Positions 1 to 10,823 are shown, counted from the first letter of the stretch. The stretch is 64,000 nucleotides of DNA from Anaeromicropila herbilytica (GCF_016591975.1 NZ_AP024169.1:3511001-3575000); one strand, 5' to 3'. Translations and numbers: made by a program. The notes: a model not told the origin generated them from the letters alone.

Positions 1-229
1 CAACATATAATCGATATCCTTTATCCGAAGGAATTCTTCCTGCAGAAGTATGTGGTTGAATAATGTAACCTAACTCTTCTAGGTCTGCCATCTCATTGCG
101 AATGGTTGCAGAACTTAGACTTAAATCTGTATATTTTGATATTGTTCTAGAACCTACAGGTTCGCCAGTCTCTAAATAATTACGGATAATCGCTTGTAAT
201 ATTTTAAGCTTTCTCTCATCTAACTGCAT
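1..229 (-). CDS. hrcA: Heat-inducible transcription repressor HrcA (N-terminal part, runs off window)
   Basis: Only the first 76 or so codons are present. The translation begins [15 protein letters not shown] and continues through a winged-helix region with the HrcA signatures [20 protein letters not shown] and [14 protein letters not shown]. HrcA represses the heat-shock operon (hrcA-grpE-dnaK-dnaJ) by binding the CIRCE element, and a perfect CIRCE lies 55 bp upstream of this start. The gene is therefore probably the first of that autoregulated operon, whose other members would lie beyond the left edge. The C-terminal domain is not in the window. The family call is secure from sequence plus operator. 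Confidence 0.95.
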   Translation of the reverse strand, partial: MQLDERKLKILQAIIRNYLETGEPVGSRTISKYTDLSLSSATIRNEMADLEELGYIIQPHTSAGRIPSDKGYRLYV

Positions 230-283
230 CCAATCACATCCTTTTCTCTAGAATAAGGTACATATCAGTTATTTCTTTGATTG

Positions 284-310
284 TTAGCACTCATTCAAGT
301 AGAGTGCTAA
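284..310. promoter_or_regulatory. CIRCE operator (HrcA binding site)
   Basis: Perfect match to the CIRCE consensus: TTAGCACTC, nine spacer bases, GAGTGCTAA. It sits between the predicted hrcA promoter and the hrcA start codon, as in other Firmicutes, so HrcA would autorepress. Confidence 0.97.
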
Positions 311-323
311 TATCTTTATATAT

Positions 324-352
324 AACTTATCACTATCATTTTCTTTTGTCAA
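324..352 (-). promoter_or_regulatory. Predicted sigma-A promoter of the hrcA operon
   Basis: On the minus strand a perfect -35 TTGACA (347-352) is followed after 17 bp by TAAGTT (324-329) as a fair -10. The predicted start of transcription falls just upstream of CIRCE, so bound HrcA would block it. The -10 is only a partial match. Confidence 0.6.
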
Positions 353-416
353 GAAAAATTTTATAGTAATTTCTGTTTTAATTTTCAACTCAAATGTCTC
401 ATTAAAATGTTCAAGT

Positions 417-436
417 TCCTCACTTCGTTCGTCAAA
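417..436. repeat. 20-bp core of the palindromic MITE repeat, isolated copy
   Basis: The 20 bases TCCTCACTTCGTTCGTCAAA are identical to the central loop of the 281-bp palindromic element at 36175-36194. Flanking arms are not preserved except for a GTTCAA just upstream, so this is a relic or an independently shared core. Confidence 0.5.
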
Positions 437-443
437 TGGCAAT

Positions 444-486
444 AAAAAAAGTAAGACTATCAATAAGGATAATCTTACTTTTTTTA
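444..486 (-). terminator. Intrinsic terminator of the subtilase gene
   Basis: Long A/T-flanked hairpin: AAAAAAGTAAGACTATC pairs with GATAATCTTACTTTTTT with one mismatch and a short loop. A or T runs on both sides make it usable in either direction. It lies 80 bp beyond the subtilase stop codon. Confidence 0.75.
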
Positions 487-565
487 GTTTAATTGCTATA
501 TTCTATACACTTAGCAACTTATTTCATATTATAAGCTAGTTATTAAATTAATTTGCTCAATGATG

Positions 566-3500
566 TTAATTGCGTTTATATACTTTTATCTTAATTGTGA
601 AGGTTTTCTCTTTGTCTCCAATTTTAACTTTTACAAGTAAATTAGCTACTCCGTTTTCACCTGCTTTAATCTTACCTTTTTTGTCAATTAGTACTACTTT
701 CTTATTATTTGTTGCATATTTGATACTAATACTATAATTCTTTGCTTCTTTTGGTATTGAAACAATAGCTTTTATTGATTGACCTTCATAAATTTTCTTT
801 TTTGATGACAATTTTACTTTTACTTTATCTAGAATTTTATCAATATCAGGAGCTACAGTTGGTGCAACTGTAGATGTTGGTTGTACTGAAGGTGCTACAG
901 TTGGCGTTGGAGTTATAGTTGGCGAGACTGTTGGTTGTGTGACAGGACCGTACGTAGGAGAACTTGTAGGTACAGTCGTTGGTGGAGCTACTGTTGGCGT
1001 AACTGTTGGGGCTACCGTTGGTGTTACAGTAGGTTGAGGTTCTTTTACTTTAACTTCACAAGTAGCTGTTTTACCAAATACTGTTGTTGCCGTTATCGTA
1101 GCTTCACCTTTATTCAATGCTTCCACCACACCGTCTGTCACTTTCGCTACCGTTTCATCTGAAGACTTCCAAGTTACATATGGATTAATATCTGGATCAG
1201 CAGTAACTTTTAAAGTATCTTTGTCTCCAACATTCATAGTTAAGCTATTTTTATCAAAAGAAATACTCTTTACATTCAGATTAACTTGATAGTCTTGTTC
1301 ATTCATAGCATAATCTACTACTGCAAGCCCAAAATTATCCGTTAAATGATCCGTAACATCGAATGTAACAGTACTAGTTTTAGCCTTAGTATCTTCATTT
1401 ACATATATGCTATCTACTTCTTTGTCTTTTCCCTTTTCATCTTTTTGATATAATCCTACATTTGCTACATACTGATTATCATTTACCGTTACATCAAGAT
1501 AACTCTTATTATCTTTTTGATAGATTCTTGCACCTAATACCTGTGGTGCCTGCGTATCAATTGTTACAGGGAACTGCCAAGAATCTTTCATATTATTACT
1601 AATATGTCCAGTATAATCAAGATCACCCGTCACTTTATAGATACATGCTGTATCATTTGGTAACACTTTATTGTTTACATCTGTACCTGCCCAAGAATTA
1701 CTATTGAGTGCGTAACTTATAATACTTGCTGACGAATAATAAAATGACTTATTATTATTTTTAGTATTATACTGATATAAAATATTTCCGGAAGAATCTG
1801 TTACTCGGTAATCAAGATTCTTCGCATTTCTTAGTAAGCTTGTTTTTACATAATCTATACTATCAAAGAAACCATCTTTATTTGGGGATATTGCAATCTT
1901 GTTCTGATCAATCGGCACTTTAACATCGCTCAAGTATGCGTATAGGTTTTGACCTAATACAACATCTAATTGTCCTAATACAGAATTATAAGCTTCACTA
2001 GAGGTCTGTGAATAATCGGTTCCTTCATATAAAGAGTCAGGCTCCATAATTGGTGCACTCGTCCAGTCTCCATAGAAGCCCATAAATGGAATGGATAAAT
2101 CAACATCGTTTTGAGAATCAAGCTGTATAAATCCCTCAACAAATTCACCATTTTTAAAGTTCTTATCAAGGTATTCTTTGTCAGCACTGCTTAAAGCGAT
2201 TGTTACGGCAACGGTAGCATCTGTATTCGCTTCAACAGTTAAAGTATCTCCATTAAGAACAGCATTATCTGCTGCGACATGAATACTAGGAGATAAAGCT
2301 TTCTCAGACTCTGCAATATATTTACCGTCAACTACTCCTTCTGTTAGAGTCGTTGTATTAATATGATATGTAATAGCACTACCTGATACATTCTTTACAT
2401 GGAATTTCAAATGATAGATTCCTTGTTTCTCAATATCATCTCCAAATTCTATCTTTGTTCTATCTTGACCTTCTACATATAAATATCCACCAGTTGTTAC
2501 AGCATTATAGATATTTACCATACCAGCACCTTGTTTTCTTGGTGAGAAAGGTAATGATGTACTCTTATTTACAATTGGTGTTGCTGTTGACATAAGAATC
2601 TGATTGATAAGGGTTTCTTTTTCTAATGGAGTTAAAGAGTCTTGATAGGTATCATCTATATACTCTTTAACCAAAGCTGTTGCACCAGCAATATGTGGAC
2701 TTGCCATGGATGTTCCACTCATTAATGCATATTGATTACCTGGTACACTTGAATAGATACCCTCACCAGGTGCTGCAATCTCTGGTTTTAATTTAAGATC
2801 TGGTGTAACGCCCCAAGATGAATAATCTGAGGTATATCCTGATATATCAACACTTAGATTTTTATCTACAGTTATTTGCTGTTTCTCTTTTTCTAATCCT
2901 AATAAATATAGTCCATCCGCTTGTGTAATTGATACAGCTGGAATATCATAATTTGCTACTGACATACTTATCTGACCATCTTTATTATTGTAAATAACTG
3001 CTGCCACTGCACCAGCGTTATATGCATATGCTTCTTTCTCTGTAAAAGAAATACTTCCTCTTTGAATTAATGCAATTTTGCCAGCAACATCTTTGCCCTC
3101 ATAATCTTTTGCAGTTCCAATTCCTACATCAACAAATTGATAAGGACCAGATAGTTTATCTGTAAGTTTTTGACCTTTATTTGCATTATCCGTATATTTG
3201 ATTTGATTGCCATCTACAATGAATTTTTCACTCATAAAGCCTGAATTCTTAAGACTTGCTACAGAAAGGGCTGCATTATAGGTAGATGGTGATCCCACAA
3301 CAGAGGTATCTGGGTTATCTGTTAATACTTTACCTTTTAAATAATTGGAATAGCTCATACTATAGTCATTACCTGCTGCACATACGAGATTAATTCCTGC
3401 TTCTTTGACACGATTATAGGCATCATCAATGACAGCTTCACCTTCGTTGGTAAAACCTGCTGCTGATCCTAAACTCATATTAATTACGTCTGTTCCAAGT

Positions 3501-4558
3501 TTTACTGCATCATCAAGTGCTGCTAATATAACAGTTTCTGATGCTCCACCACCTTTATCACTAAATACTTTTAATATCATCAATTGAGCTTCTGGTGCAA
3601 CTCCTAAGATACCTTTTTCTAGTTCAATTGCTCCACCAGATACAACAATTGCTGAACCAGAGGCTGCTACAGTTCCTGCTACATGTGTTCCATGAGAATC
3701 ACCACCAGCTACATCAGTATCACGATCGGCATAGTCATAAGTATAAGGAACTTTTGCGCTTTCATATACATCCCCACTTGTCAGATTCTGATATTGTTCT
3801 GCACTTAATTTGGTCGTATTAATTACATCATCAATATCACTCTGTGATATTCTAGGATTCGTTGGTGCATATTGAAATGCTTCATGTGAAGTATCTAGAC
3901 CTGTATCAATAACTGATACAACCATTCCTTCTCCACGATATCCTGCATTCGTCCAAGTCTTATCTGCTCCAATAAAAGGAACACTATTTGTCATTGTAGG
4001 TGAGATTAATTCGTAAGTTGGAGCTACAAAAGCACTTTTAACTCCATTCATTTTCTTAATCTTATCTAACATACCGTATTTCACACGTACGGAAAATCCA
4101 TTCATTACTGATGTGTAATTATAGATTTTTTCAACTTTAGTTTTGCTATCTAGACTTTGAATTTTTTGATATATGCTATCTTGAGCTGTTAATAATTGAT
4201 TGGACGCTTCTTTTGCTTCGTTCGTTGTTACATATTTCTCAAACTCAGTACTTTGTAATAAATTTGGTTGACTCTCATAAGTCTCCAGTAAGGAATCATC
4301 ACTAAGTTCTACTATGACATCAACTAGTTTATCTTTATCATATAAGTTTCCTAAACTATTTTGTGCGAGTGATTGTTGTTCTAATTTCTGTTTTAAGTCC
4401 TCCGCGAATCTTTTTGTATCTGTTTTACTTATCAATACCTTCTCAGCCGAATTATTATTCGTTTTTACTGCTAACGCAACTCTAGAATCTAACGATGTAA
4501 GTACTAAAACTGATGTCATTAATATTGCCCAAAAACGTTTTTTCTTTCTCATCCTCAT
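566..4558 (-). CDS. Secreted subtilisin-like serine protease (S8, C5a-peptidase type) with Big_2 domain
   Basis: A 1330-residue exported protease. It has an N-terminal signal peptide (about 1-30), a propeptide, then an S8 catalytic domain with Asp near 217 (SVIDTGLD), His near 290 (DSHGTHVAG) and Ser near 614 (SGTSMASPH). A PA-like insert (about 460-550) interrupts the domain, as in C5a-peptidase/lactocepin enzymes. Fn3-like modules follow, then a bacterial Ig-like Big_2 domain (about 1095-1175, WKSSDETVAKV), a Pro/Thr/Val-rich linker of PTVTPTVAP-type repeats and a last beta-rich domain. There is no LPXTG motif, so release or non-covalent attachment is likely. The second Met (4552) has better spacing from the GAGGG site than the first. 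The gene interrupts the usual hemW-hrcA neighbourhood and has its own terminator. Role inferred: extracellular protein degradation. Confidence 0.93.
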   Translation of the reverse strand: MRMRKKKRFWAILMTSVLVLTSLDSRVALAVKTNNNSAEKVLISKTDTKRFAEDLKQKLEQQSLAQNSLGNLYDKDKLVDVIVELSDDSLLETYESQPNLLQSTEFEKYVTTNEAKEASNQLLTAQDSIYQKIQSLDSKTKVEKIYNYTSVMNGFSVRVKYGMLDKIKKMNGVKSAFVAPTYELISPTMTNSVPFIGADKTWTNAGYRGEGMVVSVIDTGLDTSHEAFQYAPTNPRISQSDIDDVINTTKLSAEQYQNLTSGDVYESAKVPYTYDYADRDTDVAGGDSHGTHVAGTVAASGSAIVVSGGAIELEKGILGVAPEAQLMILKVFSDKGGGASETVILAALDDAVKLGTDVINMSLGSAAGFTNEGEAVIDDAYNRVKEAGINLVCAAGNDYSMSYSNYLKGKVLTDNPDTSVVGSPSTYNAALSVASLKNSGFMSEKFIVDGNQIKYTDNANKGQKLTDKLSGPYQFVDVGIGTAKDYEGKDVAGKIALIQRGSISFTEKEAYAYNAGAVAAVIYNNKDGQISMSVANYDIPAVSITQADGLYLLGLEKEKQQITVDKNLSVDISGYTSDYSSWGVTPDLKLKPEIAAPGEGIYSSVPGNQYALMSGTSMASPHIAGATALVKEYIDDTYQDSLTPLEKETLINQILMSTATPIVNKSTSLPFSPRKQGAGMVNIYNAVTTGGYLYVEGQDRTKIEFGDDIEKQGIYHLKFHVKNVSGSAITYHINTTTLTEGVVDGKYIAESEKALSPSIHVAADNAVLNGDTLTVEANTDATVAVTIALSSADKEYLDKNFKNGEFVEGFIQLDSQNDVDLSIPFMGFYGDWTSAPIMEPDSLYEGTDYSQTSSEAYNSVLGQLDVVLGQNLYAYLSDVKVPIDQNKIAISPNKDGFFDSIDYVKTSLLRNAKNLDYRVTDSSGNILYQYNTKNNNKSFYYSSASIISYALNSNSWAGTDVNNKVLPNDTACIYKVTGDLDYTGHISNNMKDSWQFPVTIDTQAPQVLGARIYQKDNKSYLDVTVNDNQYVANVGLYQKDEKGKDKEVDSIYVNEDTKAKTSTVTFDVTDHLTDNFGLAVVDYAMNEQDYQVNLNVKSISFDKNSLTMNVGDKDTLKVTADPDINPYVTWKSSDETVAKVTDGVVEALNKGEATITATTVFGKTATCEVKVKEPQPTVTPTVAPTVTPTVAPPTTVPTSSPTYGPVTQPTVSPTITPTPTVAPSVQPTSTVAPTVAPDIDKILDKVKVKLSSKKKIYEGQSIKAIVSIPKEAKNYSISIKYATNNKKVVLIDKKGKIKAGENGVANLLVKVKIGDKEKTFTIKIKVYKRN
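840..1035 (-). repeat. Pro/Thr/Val linker repeats in the subtilase gene
   Basis: Degenerate repeats encoding PTVTPTVAP-like units between the Big_2 domain and the C-terminal domain. This is typical of extracellular linkers and a likely site of length variation. Confidence 0.7.
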
Positions 4559-5050
4559 CCCTCTTTCTAATCTTTTTCTTTTTATTACCTTGCAAACCGC
4601 ATTCTTTTAGCCTTTGTTACCACCCTCCCTATTTTCTGTAATATTTTTTATTTGTTAAAAATTTAGTAAACTAATTTTGTTTCTTATTCTAATGTAATTA
4701 TTTTCCAATTACAAGTTATTTTCATCGCATGTTTTCCGTAAATTTAACCAATATCATGATATTTTTTATTATTTCACGAATTATATTCTCTATTTTCTGA
4801 CTTTTTGTATTATTATACATTTTGTTACATATTTATGTTATTAGAAATTATTAATTCGACAGAACCTATCGTTTCGAGATTATAATGAGCTATTCCCTTT
4901 CATTCCATAATGCATCCTATAAAATATAATTATTCTATAGTTATGATTACACCGCTTATTTTAATACTAAATTTATCTGCTTCTTAGTTTATAAGAAAGA
5001 GTATATTCAAGTACAAATCAATACCATCTATTGCTTATTAAAAGAAAAAC
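4559..5050. other. Non-coding AT-rich gap
   Basis: About 490 bp between the subtilase start and the hemW terminator. I see no credible ORF, RNA gene or repeat. The subtilase promoter must lie here, but no unambiguous -35/-10 pair stands out in this very AT-rich stretch. Confidence 0.5.
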
Positions 5051-5092
5051 GCAAAAAATCACCAACTAAGAACTACTTCTTAATCGGTGATT
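5051..5092 (-). terminator. Intrinsic terminator after hemW
   Basis: AATCACC..TTCTTAATCGGTGATT forms an imperfect 16-bp stem. On the minus strand it is followed by a T-rich tract (A run at 5053-5058). It would end the lepA-hemW transcript. Confidence 0.8.
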
Positions 5093-5114
5093 ATTTAAAT
5101 GTACTTGTTACTTA

Positions 5115-6368
5115 TTATTCACTTTCTTCATCTAGTAAAAATTCTGAGAACACATAATTACTTAGATCTAGACCTCTTTCGGTTAAACAAATATAATCTT
5201 CTTGTTCCATAATTAATTTTTCATCAAGAAGTTTTGTAAGAATAGATCCATACACCTCTTGAATATCCTTTTCAAAGACCTCACAAAATCTTTTCTTACT
5301 AATTCCTCGACACATTCTAAGGCCTAAGAACATGAATTCTTCCATCTGATTGTTTCCAGAGAGTTTTTCTTCCTCTCTTCTTAATGATTCCTGATTCGAT
5401 ACGCAATCTATATACTGATTCAAGTTATTCTCATTATGATATCGAGCATCCCCAATAAGTGAAGAAGCTCCTAAGCCAATTCCAAGATATTCTGTCCTAG
5501 TCCAATAGGAGGAATTATGCTTCGACTCAAAACCTACCTTCGCATAATTCGATATCTCATAGCGTTCATATCCATATTCTTTTAAGACTGTCTTCGTATC
5601 TTCATAAATAGTTCGGTCGACATCTTCACTAGGAAGCTCCTTCGAATGTTCGCTTCCTTCTCCATAGAACTTCTCAAATAGTGTTCCTTCTTCAATAATT
5701 AAACTATAGGAGGATATATGCTCTGGATTCAGAGCTACTACCTTCATTAGTGAATCCAAATATGCTTGTTCCGTCTGATTTGGTAGTGAGGATATTACAT
5801 CAATATTAATATTATCGAAACCAACTTTCCTAGCCAAATTATAATTTGCAACAAATTCTTCAAAGGTATGAATTCTTCCTAATAACTTTAATTCTTCATT
5901 ATTAGCCGATTGAAGACCAATGCTAAGTCGATTAATTCCGGCATCTTTATATGAAAGTAGCTTATGCTTAGTTAAGGTACCAGGGTTTGCTTCTATTGTA
6001 ATCTCTAATTCTTCTTTCTTCTTTATCTCAAAGATATGATAAAGATCACTTAGAATACTTGTGATGTAATCTTCATGAATACTGGAAGGAGTTCCTCCTC
6101 CAATGTAGATTGTTCGAACATTATACTGATTTGCAAGCCCCTGATAACTCCTAATTTCATTACGTAACGCGCTTACATACTTTTCTTTTACTGTATCATC
6201 TGCTGGCGCAGAAAGAAAATCGCAGTAATTACATTTTCTTTCGCAAAAAGGAATATGAATATAGATTCCCAAATCTTTTTTTGTTCTATCATGCTCTACC
6301 ATACGAGGATTAGATTTCTCATATGATAGTTCTGATATTCCTTTTACTGCTGGTTCTTTATTTATCAT
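5115..6368 (-). CDS. hemW: Radical SAM heme chaperone HemW
   Basis: Radical SAM protein of 417 residues with CxxxCxxC at 42, 46 and 49 ([10 protein letters not shown]), which binds the 4Fe-4S cluster. The fourth cysteine of true HemN is absent. With the [10 protein letters not shown] motif near 275 this points to HemW (heme transfer to target proteins) rather than coproporphyrinogen dehydrogenase. GGGTPSS is the SAM-binding loop. The N-terminus is about 33 residues longer than usual; Met23 ([10 protein letters not shown]) is an alternative start. The first start overlaps the last 11 bp of lepA, so translation is probably coupled. The lepA-hemW-hrcA order is conserved in Firmicutes. Confidence 0.9.
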   Translation of the reverse strand: MINKEPAVKGISELSYEKSNPRMVEHDRTKKDLGIYIHIPFCERKCNYCDFLSAPADDTVKEKYVSALRNEIRSYQGLANQYNVRTIYIGGGTPSSIHEDYITSILSDLYHIFEIKKKEELEITIEANPGTLTKHKLLSYKDAGINRLSIGLQSANNEELKLLGRIHTFEEFVANYNLARKVGFDNINIDVISSLPNQTEQAYLDSLMKVVALNPEHISSYSLIIEEGTLFEKFYGEGSEHSKELPSEDVDRTIYEDTKTVLKEYGYERYEISNYAKVGFESKHNSSYWTRTEYLGIGLGASSLIGDARYHNENNLNQYIDCVSNQESLRREEEKLSGNNQMEEFMFLGLRMCRGISKKRFCEVFEKDIQEVYGSILTKLLDEKLIMEQEDYICLTERGLDLSNYVFSEFLLDEESE

Positions 6369-8169
6369 CTAATTTTAATACACTCATGAATGCTTTTTGT
6401 GGGATCTCTACATTACCAACTTGACGCATTCTCTTCTTTCCTTCTTTTTGCTTTTCAAGAAGCTTTCTCTTTCTTGAGATATCTCCACCGTAACATTTTG
6501 CAAGTACGTCTTTACGCATTGCTTTTACGGTTTCTCTTGCAATTACTTTACTTCCAATCGCTGCTTGGATTGGAATCTCAAATAATTGTCTTGGAATCTC
6601 ATCCTTTAATTTCTCACACATCTTTCTTCCTCTCTCATATGCAGTTTCTGCATGAACGATGAAGGAAAGCGCATCCACTTCTTCTTTATTGATAAGTATA
6701 TCTAATTTAACAAGTTCGCTTCTCTCATATCCCTTCATTTCATAATCAAAAGAAGCATAACCCTTTGATCTTGATTTTAGAGCATCAAAAAAGTCATAGA
6801 TAATCTCATTTAATGGAAGGTCGTATTTTAATAATGCTCTAGTCTCTTCCATGTATTCCATGCCAAGGTATACTCCTCTTCTTTCTTGGCATAATTGCAT
6901 GATTGGCCCAACAAATTCTGTTGTTACCATAATCTCAGCACTTACCATTGGTTCCTCCATATAAGCAATCTCAGAAGGATCTGGTAGATTGGATGGATTC
7001 GTCAATTCTATCACCGAGTTATCCGTTTTATATACTTTGTAGATAACACCTGGTGCAGTTGTTACAATATCAAGATTATATTCTCTTTCTAGACGTTCTT
7101 GAATAATCTCAAGATGTAATAATCCTAAGAAACCACAACGGAAACCAAAACCTAAGGCAATCGAAGTCTCTGCTTCAAATTGAAGAGCAGCATCATTTAA
7201 TTGAAGCTTTTCTAACGCATCACGAAGGTCTGGATACTTTGCACCATCTGCTGGATACATACCGCAGTAAACCATTGGATTAACTTTCTTGTAACCTGGA
7301 AGAGGTTCCTTACATGGATTCTCTGAACTTGTTACCGTATCACCTACACGTGTATCTTTTACATTTTTTAAACTAGCGGTAATGTAGCCTACCATACCAG
7401 CAGATAACTCGTCACAAGGAATAAACTGCCCTGCACCAAAGATTCCTACTTCTACAACTTCTGCTTTCGCTTTGGTTGCCATCATCTGTATTGGAGTTCC
7501 TCTCTTAACAGTTCCCTCCATAACTCTACAGAAGATGATAACTCCTTTGTATGAATCATAGAGTGAGTCAAAGATTAAAGCCTGTAATGATGCATTCTTA
7601 TCACCCTTTGGTGCAGGAATCTTCGATACGATTTGCTCTAATACTTCCTCAATATTAAGGCCCATCTTAGCTGAGATTCTAGGTGCATCTTGTGCTTCAA
7701 TTCCGATGATATCTTCAATCTCATTAATTACTCGGTCTGGATCCGCACTTGGTAAATCAATCTTATTAATAACTGGCATAATCTCAAGATTATGATCAAT
7801 CGCAAGATAACAATTTGCTAAAGTCTGAGCTTCAATACCCTGCGCTGCATCTACAATAAGGACTGCACCTTCACAGGCTGCAAGACTTCTTGATACTTCA
7901 TAATTAAAATCGACATGCCCTGGAGTATCAATTAAATTAAATATATATTCTTCTCCATCGTTTGCTTTATATACGATACGAACGGTTTGTGCTTTGATTG
8001 TAATTCCACGTTCTCTCTCTAATTCCATATTATCAAGTACTTGCGCTTGCATTTCTCTACTTGTTAACAATCCAGTTTTCTCTATAATTCGGTCAGCTAA
8101 TGTTGATTTTCCATGATCAATATGAGCGATAATACAAAAATTTCTAATCTTACTTTGGTCTATTGACAT
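6358..8169 (-). CDS. lepA: Elongation factor 4 (LepA), back-translocating GTPase
   Basis: Full-length 603-residue ribosome-associated GTPase. G1 is AHIDHGKST (15-23), followed by RGITIKAQ, G3 DTPGHVDF near 81 and G4 NKID near 135. The EF4-specific C-terminal domain ends [16 protein letters not shown]. LepA acts on stalled or mistranslocated ribosomes and in 30S biogenesis. An AGGAGG-like site (GCAGGAGGACGAAT) precedes the ATG. It overlaps hemW by 11 bp and follows spoIIP by 76 bp, as in Bacillus. Nothing unusual. Confidence 0.98.
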   Translation of the reverse strand: MSIDQSKIRNFCIIAHIDHGKSTLADRIIEKTGLLTSREMQAQVLDNMELERERGITIKAQTVRIVYKANDGEEYIFNLIDTPGHVDFNYEVSRSLAACEGAVLIVDAAQGIEAQTLANCYLAIDHNLEIMPVINKIDLPSADPDRVINEIEDIIGIEAQDAPRISAKMGLNIEEVLEQIVSKIPAPKGDKNASLQALIFDSLYDSYKGVIIFCRVMEGTVKRGTPIQMMATKAKAEVVEVGIFGAGQFIPCDELSAGMVGYITASLKNVKDTRVGDTVTSSENPCKEPLPGYKKVNPMVYCGMYPADGAKYPDLRDALEKLQLNDAALQFEAETSIALGFGFRCGFLGLLHLEIIQERLEREYNLDIVTTAPGVIYKVYKTDNSVIELTNPSNLPDPSEIAYMEEPMVSAEIMVTTEFVGPIMQLCQERRGVYLGMEYMEETRALLKYDLPLNEIIYDFFDALKSRSKGYASFDYEMKGYERSELVKLDILINKEEVDALSFIVHAETAYERGRKMCEKLKDEIPRQLFEIPIQAAIGSKVIARETVKAMRKDVLAKCYGGDISRKRKLLEKQKEGKKRMRQVGNVEIPQKAFMSVLKLDDK

Positions 8170-8245
8170 ATTCGTCCTCCTGCGTAAACTTTACCTATTT
8201 TACTGATGGTATTATAGCATACCGTTTGCTTTATCTCAAGGCATT

Positions 8246-9556
8246 TTATTCATCCTCATTATCTTCTCCAGTTAATACTTGATACAAGACTTTAGCTAGT
8301 GGTTCCATAGCATTTTTTGCCTCTTCAACTGTATTATTATTTGTACCAAGTTCAATTAATAGACTCTTTGGTTTAAAATGCAGATTAAATCGTAAAGGTT
8401 TTAAGTATATCTTCTTCGCAAAATTCGGAAATAGCTCATCTGCTTTTAATTTCATCTTAAGGCTGAATGCAAGGTTTTCTTCTTGATTTGGATTATACAG
8501 ATAATCAATTGGTCCTTTTGAATTTCTACTAAGTCCATTAAAGAACATTGCTTGTGCCATCTTGACTCCATTTATAGTAACCACTCTTTTATTTCCTTCA
8601 TCTCTATGTAAATCGATCAATACTTCAATAGATGGGTTTTCTTTCAAAATCGTTGGAAGTTTATCTGCAACTGCATTATAAGCTAAATTACGATTTTCTC
8701 TTCCATTTACGATATCAAATTTTGTAGTATCATGGATAACATTAATTCCATACTTGTTTCTTAAGATCTTAGCTAGACATTCGCCCACCCCTACTACTGT
8801 ATCTTCTTCATCACCACTTTTGCTATCTCTAAATGCTTCCTGTGAATGCGTATGATAAATTAGTATTTGAGGCTTATCCGAATTGGTTTTCATTGTCATA
8901 TCCTTTTTTAGTAACTTATTAACGCTGATGTCATTCTTCGTTAGATAGGGAGACGCTTCCCCAATATAAAACGTTTTCTTCAAAAAGGAAAAATCACTTA
9001 GCTTCTTTAATGAGTATTTGATAGAGGTTGCACTCGTTAATATTGAACCATCGTCTTCCTCCATATTATTCGTTCCTTCTGTTTCATAATAGCTGTCCCC
9101 TGTTATTAGGCTAACATCTCCTGTAATTTCATCGTTATCCGTGCTCGCTTGATGCATGATTCCAAACTCATCTGAAAAGTTACTTGCCAAATATGTATCT
9201 TTAAATAAATTATAAAACGAATCACTCTTTGCATCGTATCCCCCTTTAATAACATCCGTCATTACATATTGATTAATTGGAAATACACTCATAATATGAT
9301 AGAAAAAGCTCTTATTATTTTTATTATTTGAATCTCTATTTGCTACTTCGTATTTCGCAACAGGTGAACTTGCATTAACTACGGACATTCCAATATCTAA
9401 GGTAATCTCATTTCCTAACTCACGAAAAGTTTGTCTAATATCCTTAGATGCAAATACGGAATATGCTTTCATGAAGACGTAAATACACATTATTGAAATA
9501 AATAACCATACAAAGCTATAAAGACATTTTATTAAGATTCTTTGATTTCTTTTCAT
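8246..9556 (-). CDS. spoIIP: Stage II sporulation protein P
   Basis: A 436-residue protein with one N-terminal membrane segment (about 8-32), a variable middle and a C-terminal SpoIIP amidase/endopeptidase domain: ILIYHTHSQEAF near 230, IDLHRDEG near 320 and LLIELGTNNNT near 400 supply the zinc and catalytic residues. SpoIIP works with SpoIID and SpoIIM to remove septal peptidoglycan during engulfment of the forespore. It sits between gpr and lepA, the classical position. A mother-cell sigma-E promoter is expected from family knowledge, but I cannot define it. Confidence 0.95.
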   Translation of the reverse strand: MKRNQRILIKCLYSFVWLFISIMCIYVFMKAYSVFASKDIRQTFRELGNEITLDIGMSVVNASSPVAKYEVANRDSNNKNNKSFFYHIMSVFPINQYVMTDVIKGGYDAKSDSFYNLFKDTYLASNFSDEFGIMHQASTDNDEITGDVSLITGDSYYETEGTNNMEEDDGSILTSATSIKYSLKKLSDFSFLKKTFYIGEASPYLTKNDISVNKLLKKDMTMKTNSDKPQILIYHTHSQEAFRDSKSGDEEDTVVGVGECLAKILRNKYGINVIHDTTKFDIVNGRENRNLAYNAVADKLPTILKENPSIEVLIDLHRDEGNKRVVTINGVKMAQAMFFNGLSRNSKGPIDYLYNPNQEENLAFSLKMKLKADELFPNFAKKIYLKPLRFNLHFKPKSLLIELGTNNNTVEEAKNAMEPLAKVLYQVLTGEDNEDE

Positions 9557-9617
9557 AATTGCTCCCTTCTGTCGTGAGCTTATTTCATTCTGTCGCTTTT
9601 TAAGACATACAAATGAT

Positions 9618-9665
9618 AGAGTGTCAAAAGCTTTATTTCGTATATTGAAAAGACTTTTGACCCTC
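9618..9665. terminator. Hairpin between gpr and spoIIP (weak terminator candidate)
   Basis: AGAGTGTCAAAAG pairs with CTTTTGACCCTCT across a ~22-nt loop. No clear T-tract follows on the minus strand, so it may be an mRNA-stabilising or processing hairpin rather than a terminator. Confidence 0.4.
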
Positions 9666-9821
9666 TACTCCTACTATCTATATATATTCAATTTTAACTT
9701 GTTTTATAACTTCAACTAATCATAGTTTATATTAGCTTTTTATATAACCTATAAAATATAATTTTTATCACGCTAATGGTATTAGGATTGTTATTTATGA
9801 AATTTATTTAACAATAATTTT

Positions 9822-10742
9822 CTATACCCCTTGATATATACAAGAATTAATTGCCTCGGATATTGTATAGCTAATTCTCTTCACTGATTCATCAATGCTC
9901 TTTGGAGTTACGAACATATTACGAATGTCCTCTTCTGCTACTTCATTTAAAAAGCCATATACTTCTTCTTCTTTAAAACCCTTCTTGCGAAGAAAACCCT
10001 CCATTGTATCATTCACGATTGTAGCTGCATCAACTACCGTTGGAACTCCTAATGCAATTACTTTCACACCAAGACTTTCTTCATTTAAGGCATTACGGTT
10101 ATTACCAACTCCAGATCCTGGACTAATTCCTGTATCTGTAATCTGAACGGTTGTATTGAGTCTATGAATACTCCTTGCAGCTAATGCATCTATCACTATA
10201 ATTAATTTTGGCTTTGTTTCATTGATAACTCCTCTTAGTATCTCACTTGATTCCATACCTGTTTGTCCCATAACACCTGGTGCGATTGCACTGAGTGAAC
10301 CCATATCATGTCTCTTACGGAATTCATCTCCGAATTCTCGAATCAGATGTCTTGTAACGTATAGATTATCTACCACCTGTGGTCCCAAAGAGTCTGGTGT
10401 TACTTCCCTGTTACCTAACCCTGCTATTAGTATTTCACTTTCTTTCAAACCACCTGATAACTGATTCAGATATTTTGCAATTTCTTCTGAAAGTGGTCTG
10501 TTATAATCCTCATCATCTTCCTCCATTTTTGGAGCTTCGATTGTAATATAAGTACCAATAGGCTTTCTCATTGCCTTAGCACCCTTTTCATCTTTAATTA
10601 CTACAGTTGTAACTTTGATATCCTTATTTTCATTATAATCTTCTGTTAGCACTACCCCTTTAATTTCAACATCATCTTCTTCAAAACTTTCTCTTACTTC
10701 TAATGCTAAATCGGTTCTTCTTCCATAAATATTTTGATTCAA
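9822..10742 (-). CDS. gpr: GPR endopeptidase (spore protease, germination)
   Basis: A 306-residue A25-family protease that degrades DNA-protecting small acid-soluble proteins when spores germinate. The N-terminus NIYGRRTDLALEVRE is the SASP-like propeptide region where the zymogen is cut. The core contains GLGNREVTPDSLGP, IVIDALAARS and TDTGISPGSGVGNNR. The length is at the short clostridial end of the family. It is divergent from rpsT with 204 bp between them, as in B. subtilis. Forespore (sigma-G) expression is expected from the family, not shown. Confidence 0.96.
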   Translation of the reverse strand: MNQNIYGRRTDLALEVRESFEEDDVEIKGVVLTEDYNENKDIKVTTVVIKDEKGAKAMRKPIGTYITIEAPKMEEDDEDYNRPLSEEIAKYLNQLSGGLKESEILIAGLGNREVTPDSLGPQVVDNLYVTRHLIREFGDEFRKRHDMGSLSAIAPGVMGQTGMESSEILRGVINETKPKLIIVIDALAARSIHRLNTTVQITDTGISPGSGVGNNRNALNEESLGVKVIALGVPTVVDAATIVNDTMEGFLRKKGFKEEEVYGFLNEVAEEDIRNMFVTPKSIDESVKRISYTISEAINSCIYQGV

Positions 10743-10823
10743 TTTATTCCCTGCCTTCCTTACATATAATAACCTAAATCAATTTCTTTGTATTATTTTT
10801 ACCCTAAAATATCAAAATATGTA

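Noticed and set aside
935..1162. Plus-strand ORF opposite the subtilase linker
   Set aside because: Shadow of the Pro/Thr repeat region; Cys/Arg-rich, no ribosome site, inside a confident gene.
3595..3822. Plus-strand ORF opposite the subtilase catalytic domain
   Set aside because: Antisense shadow with His/Leu-rich low-complexity product and no ribosome site.
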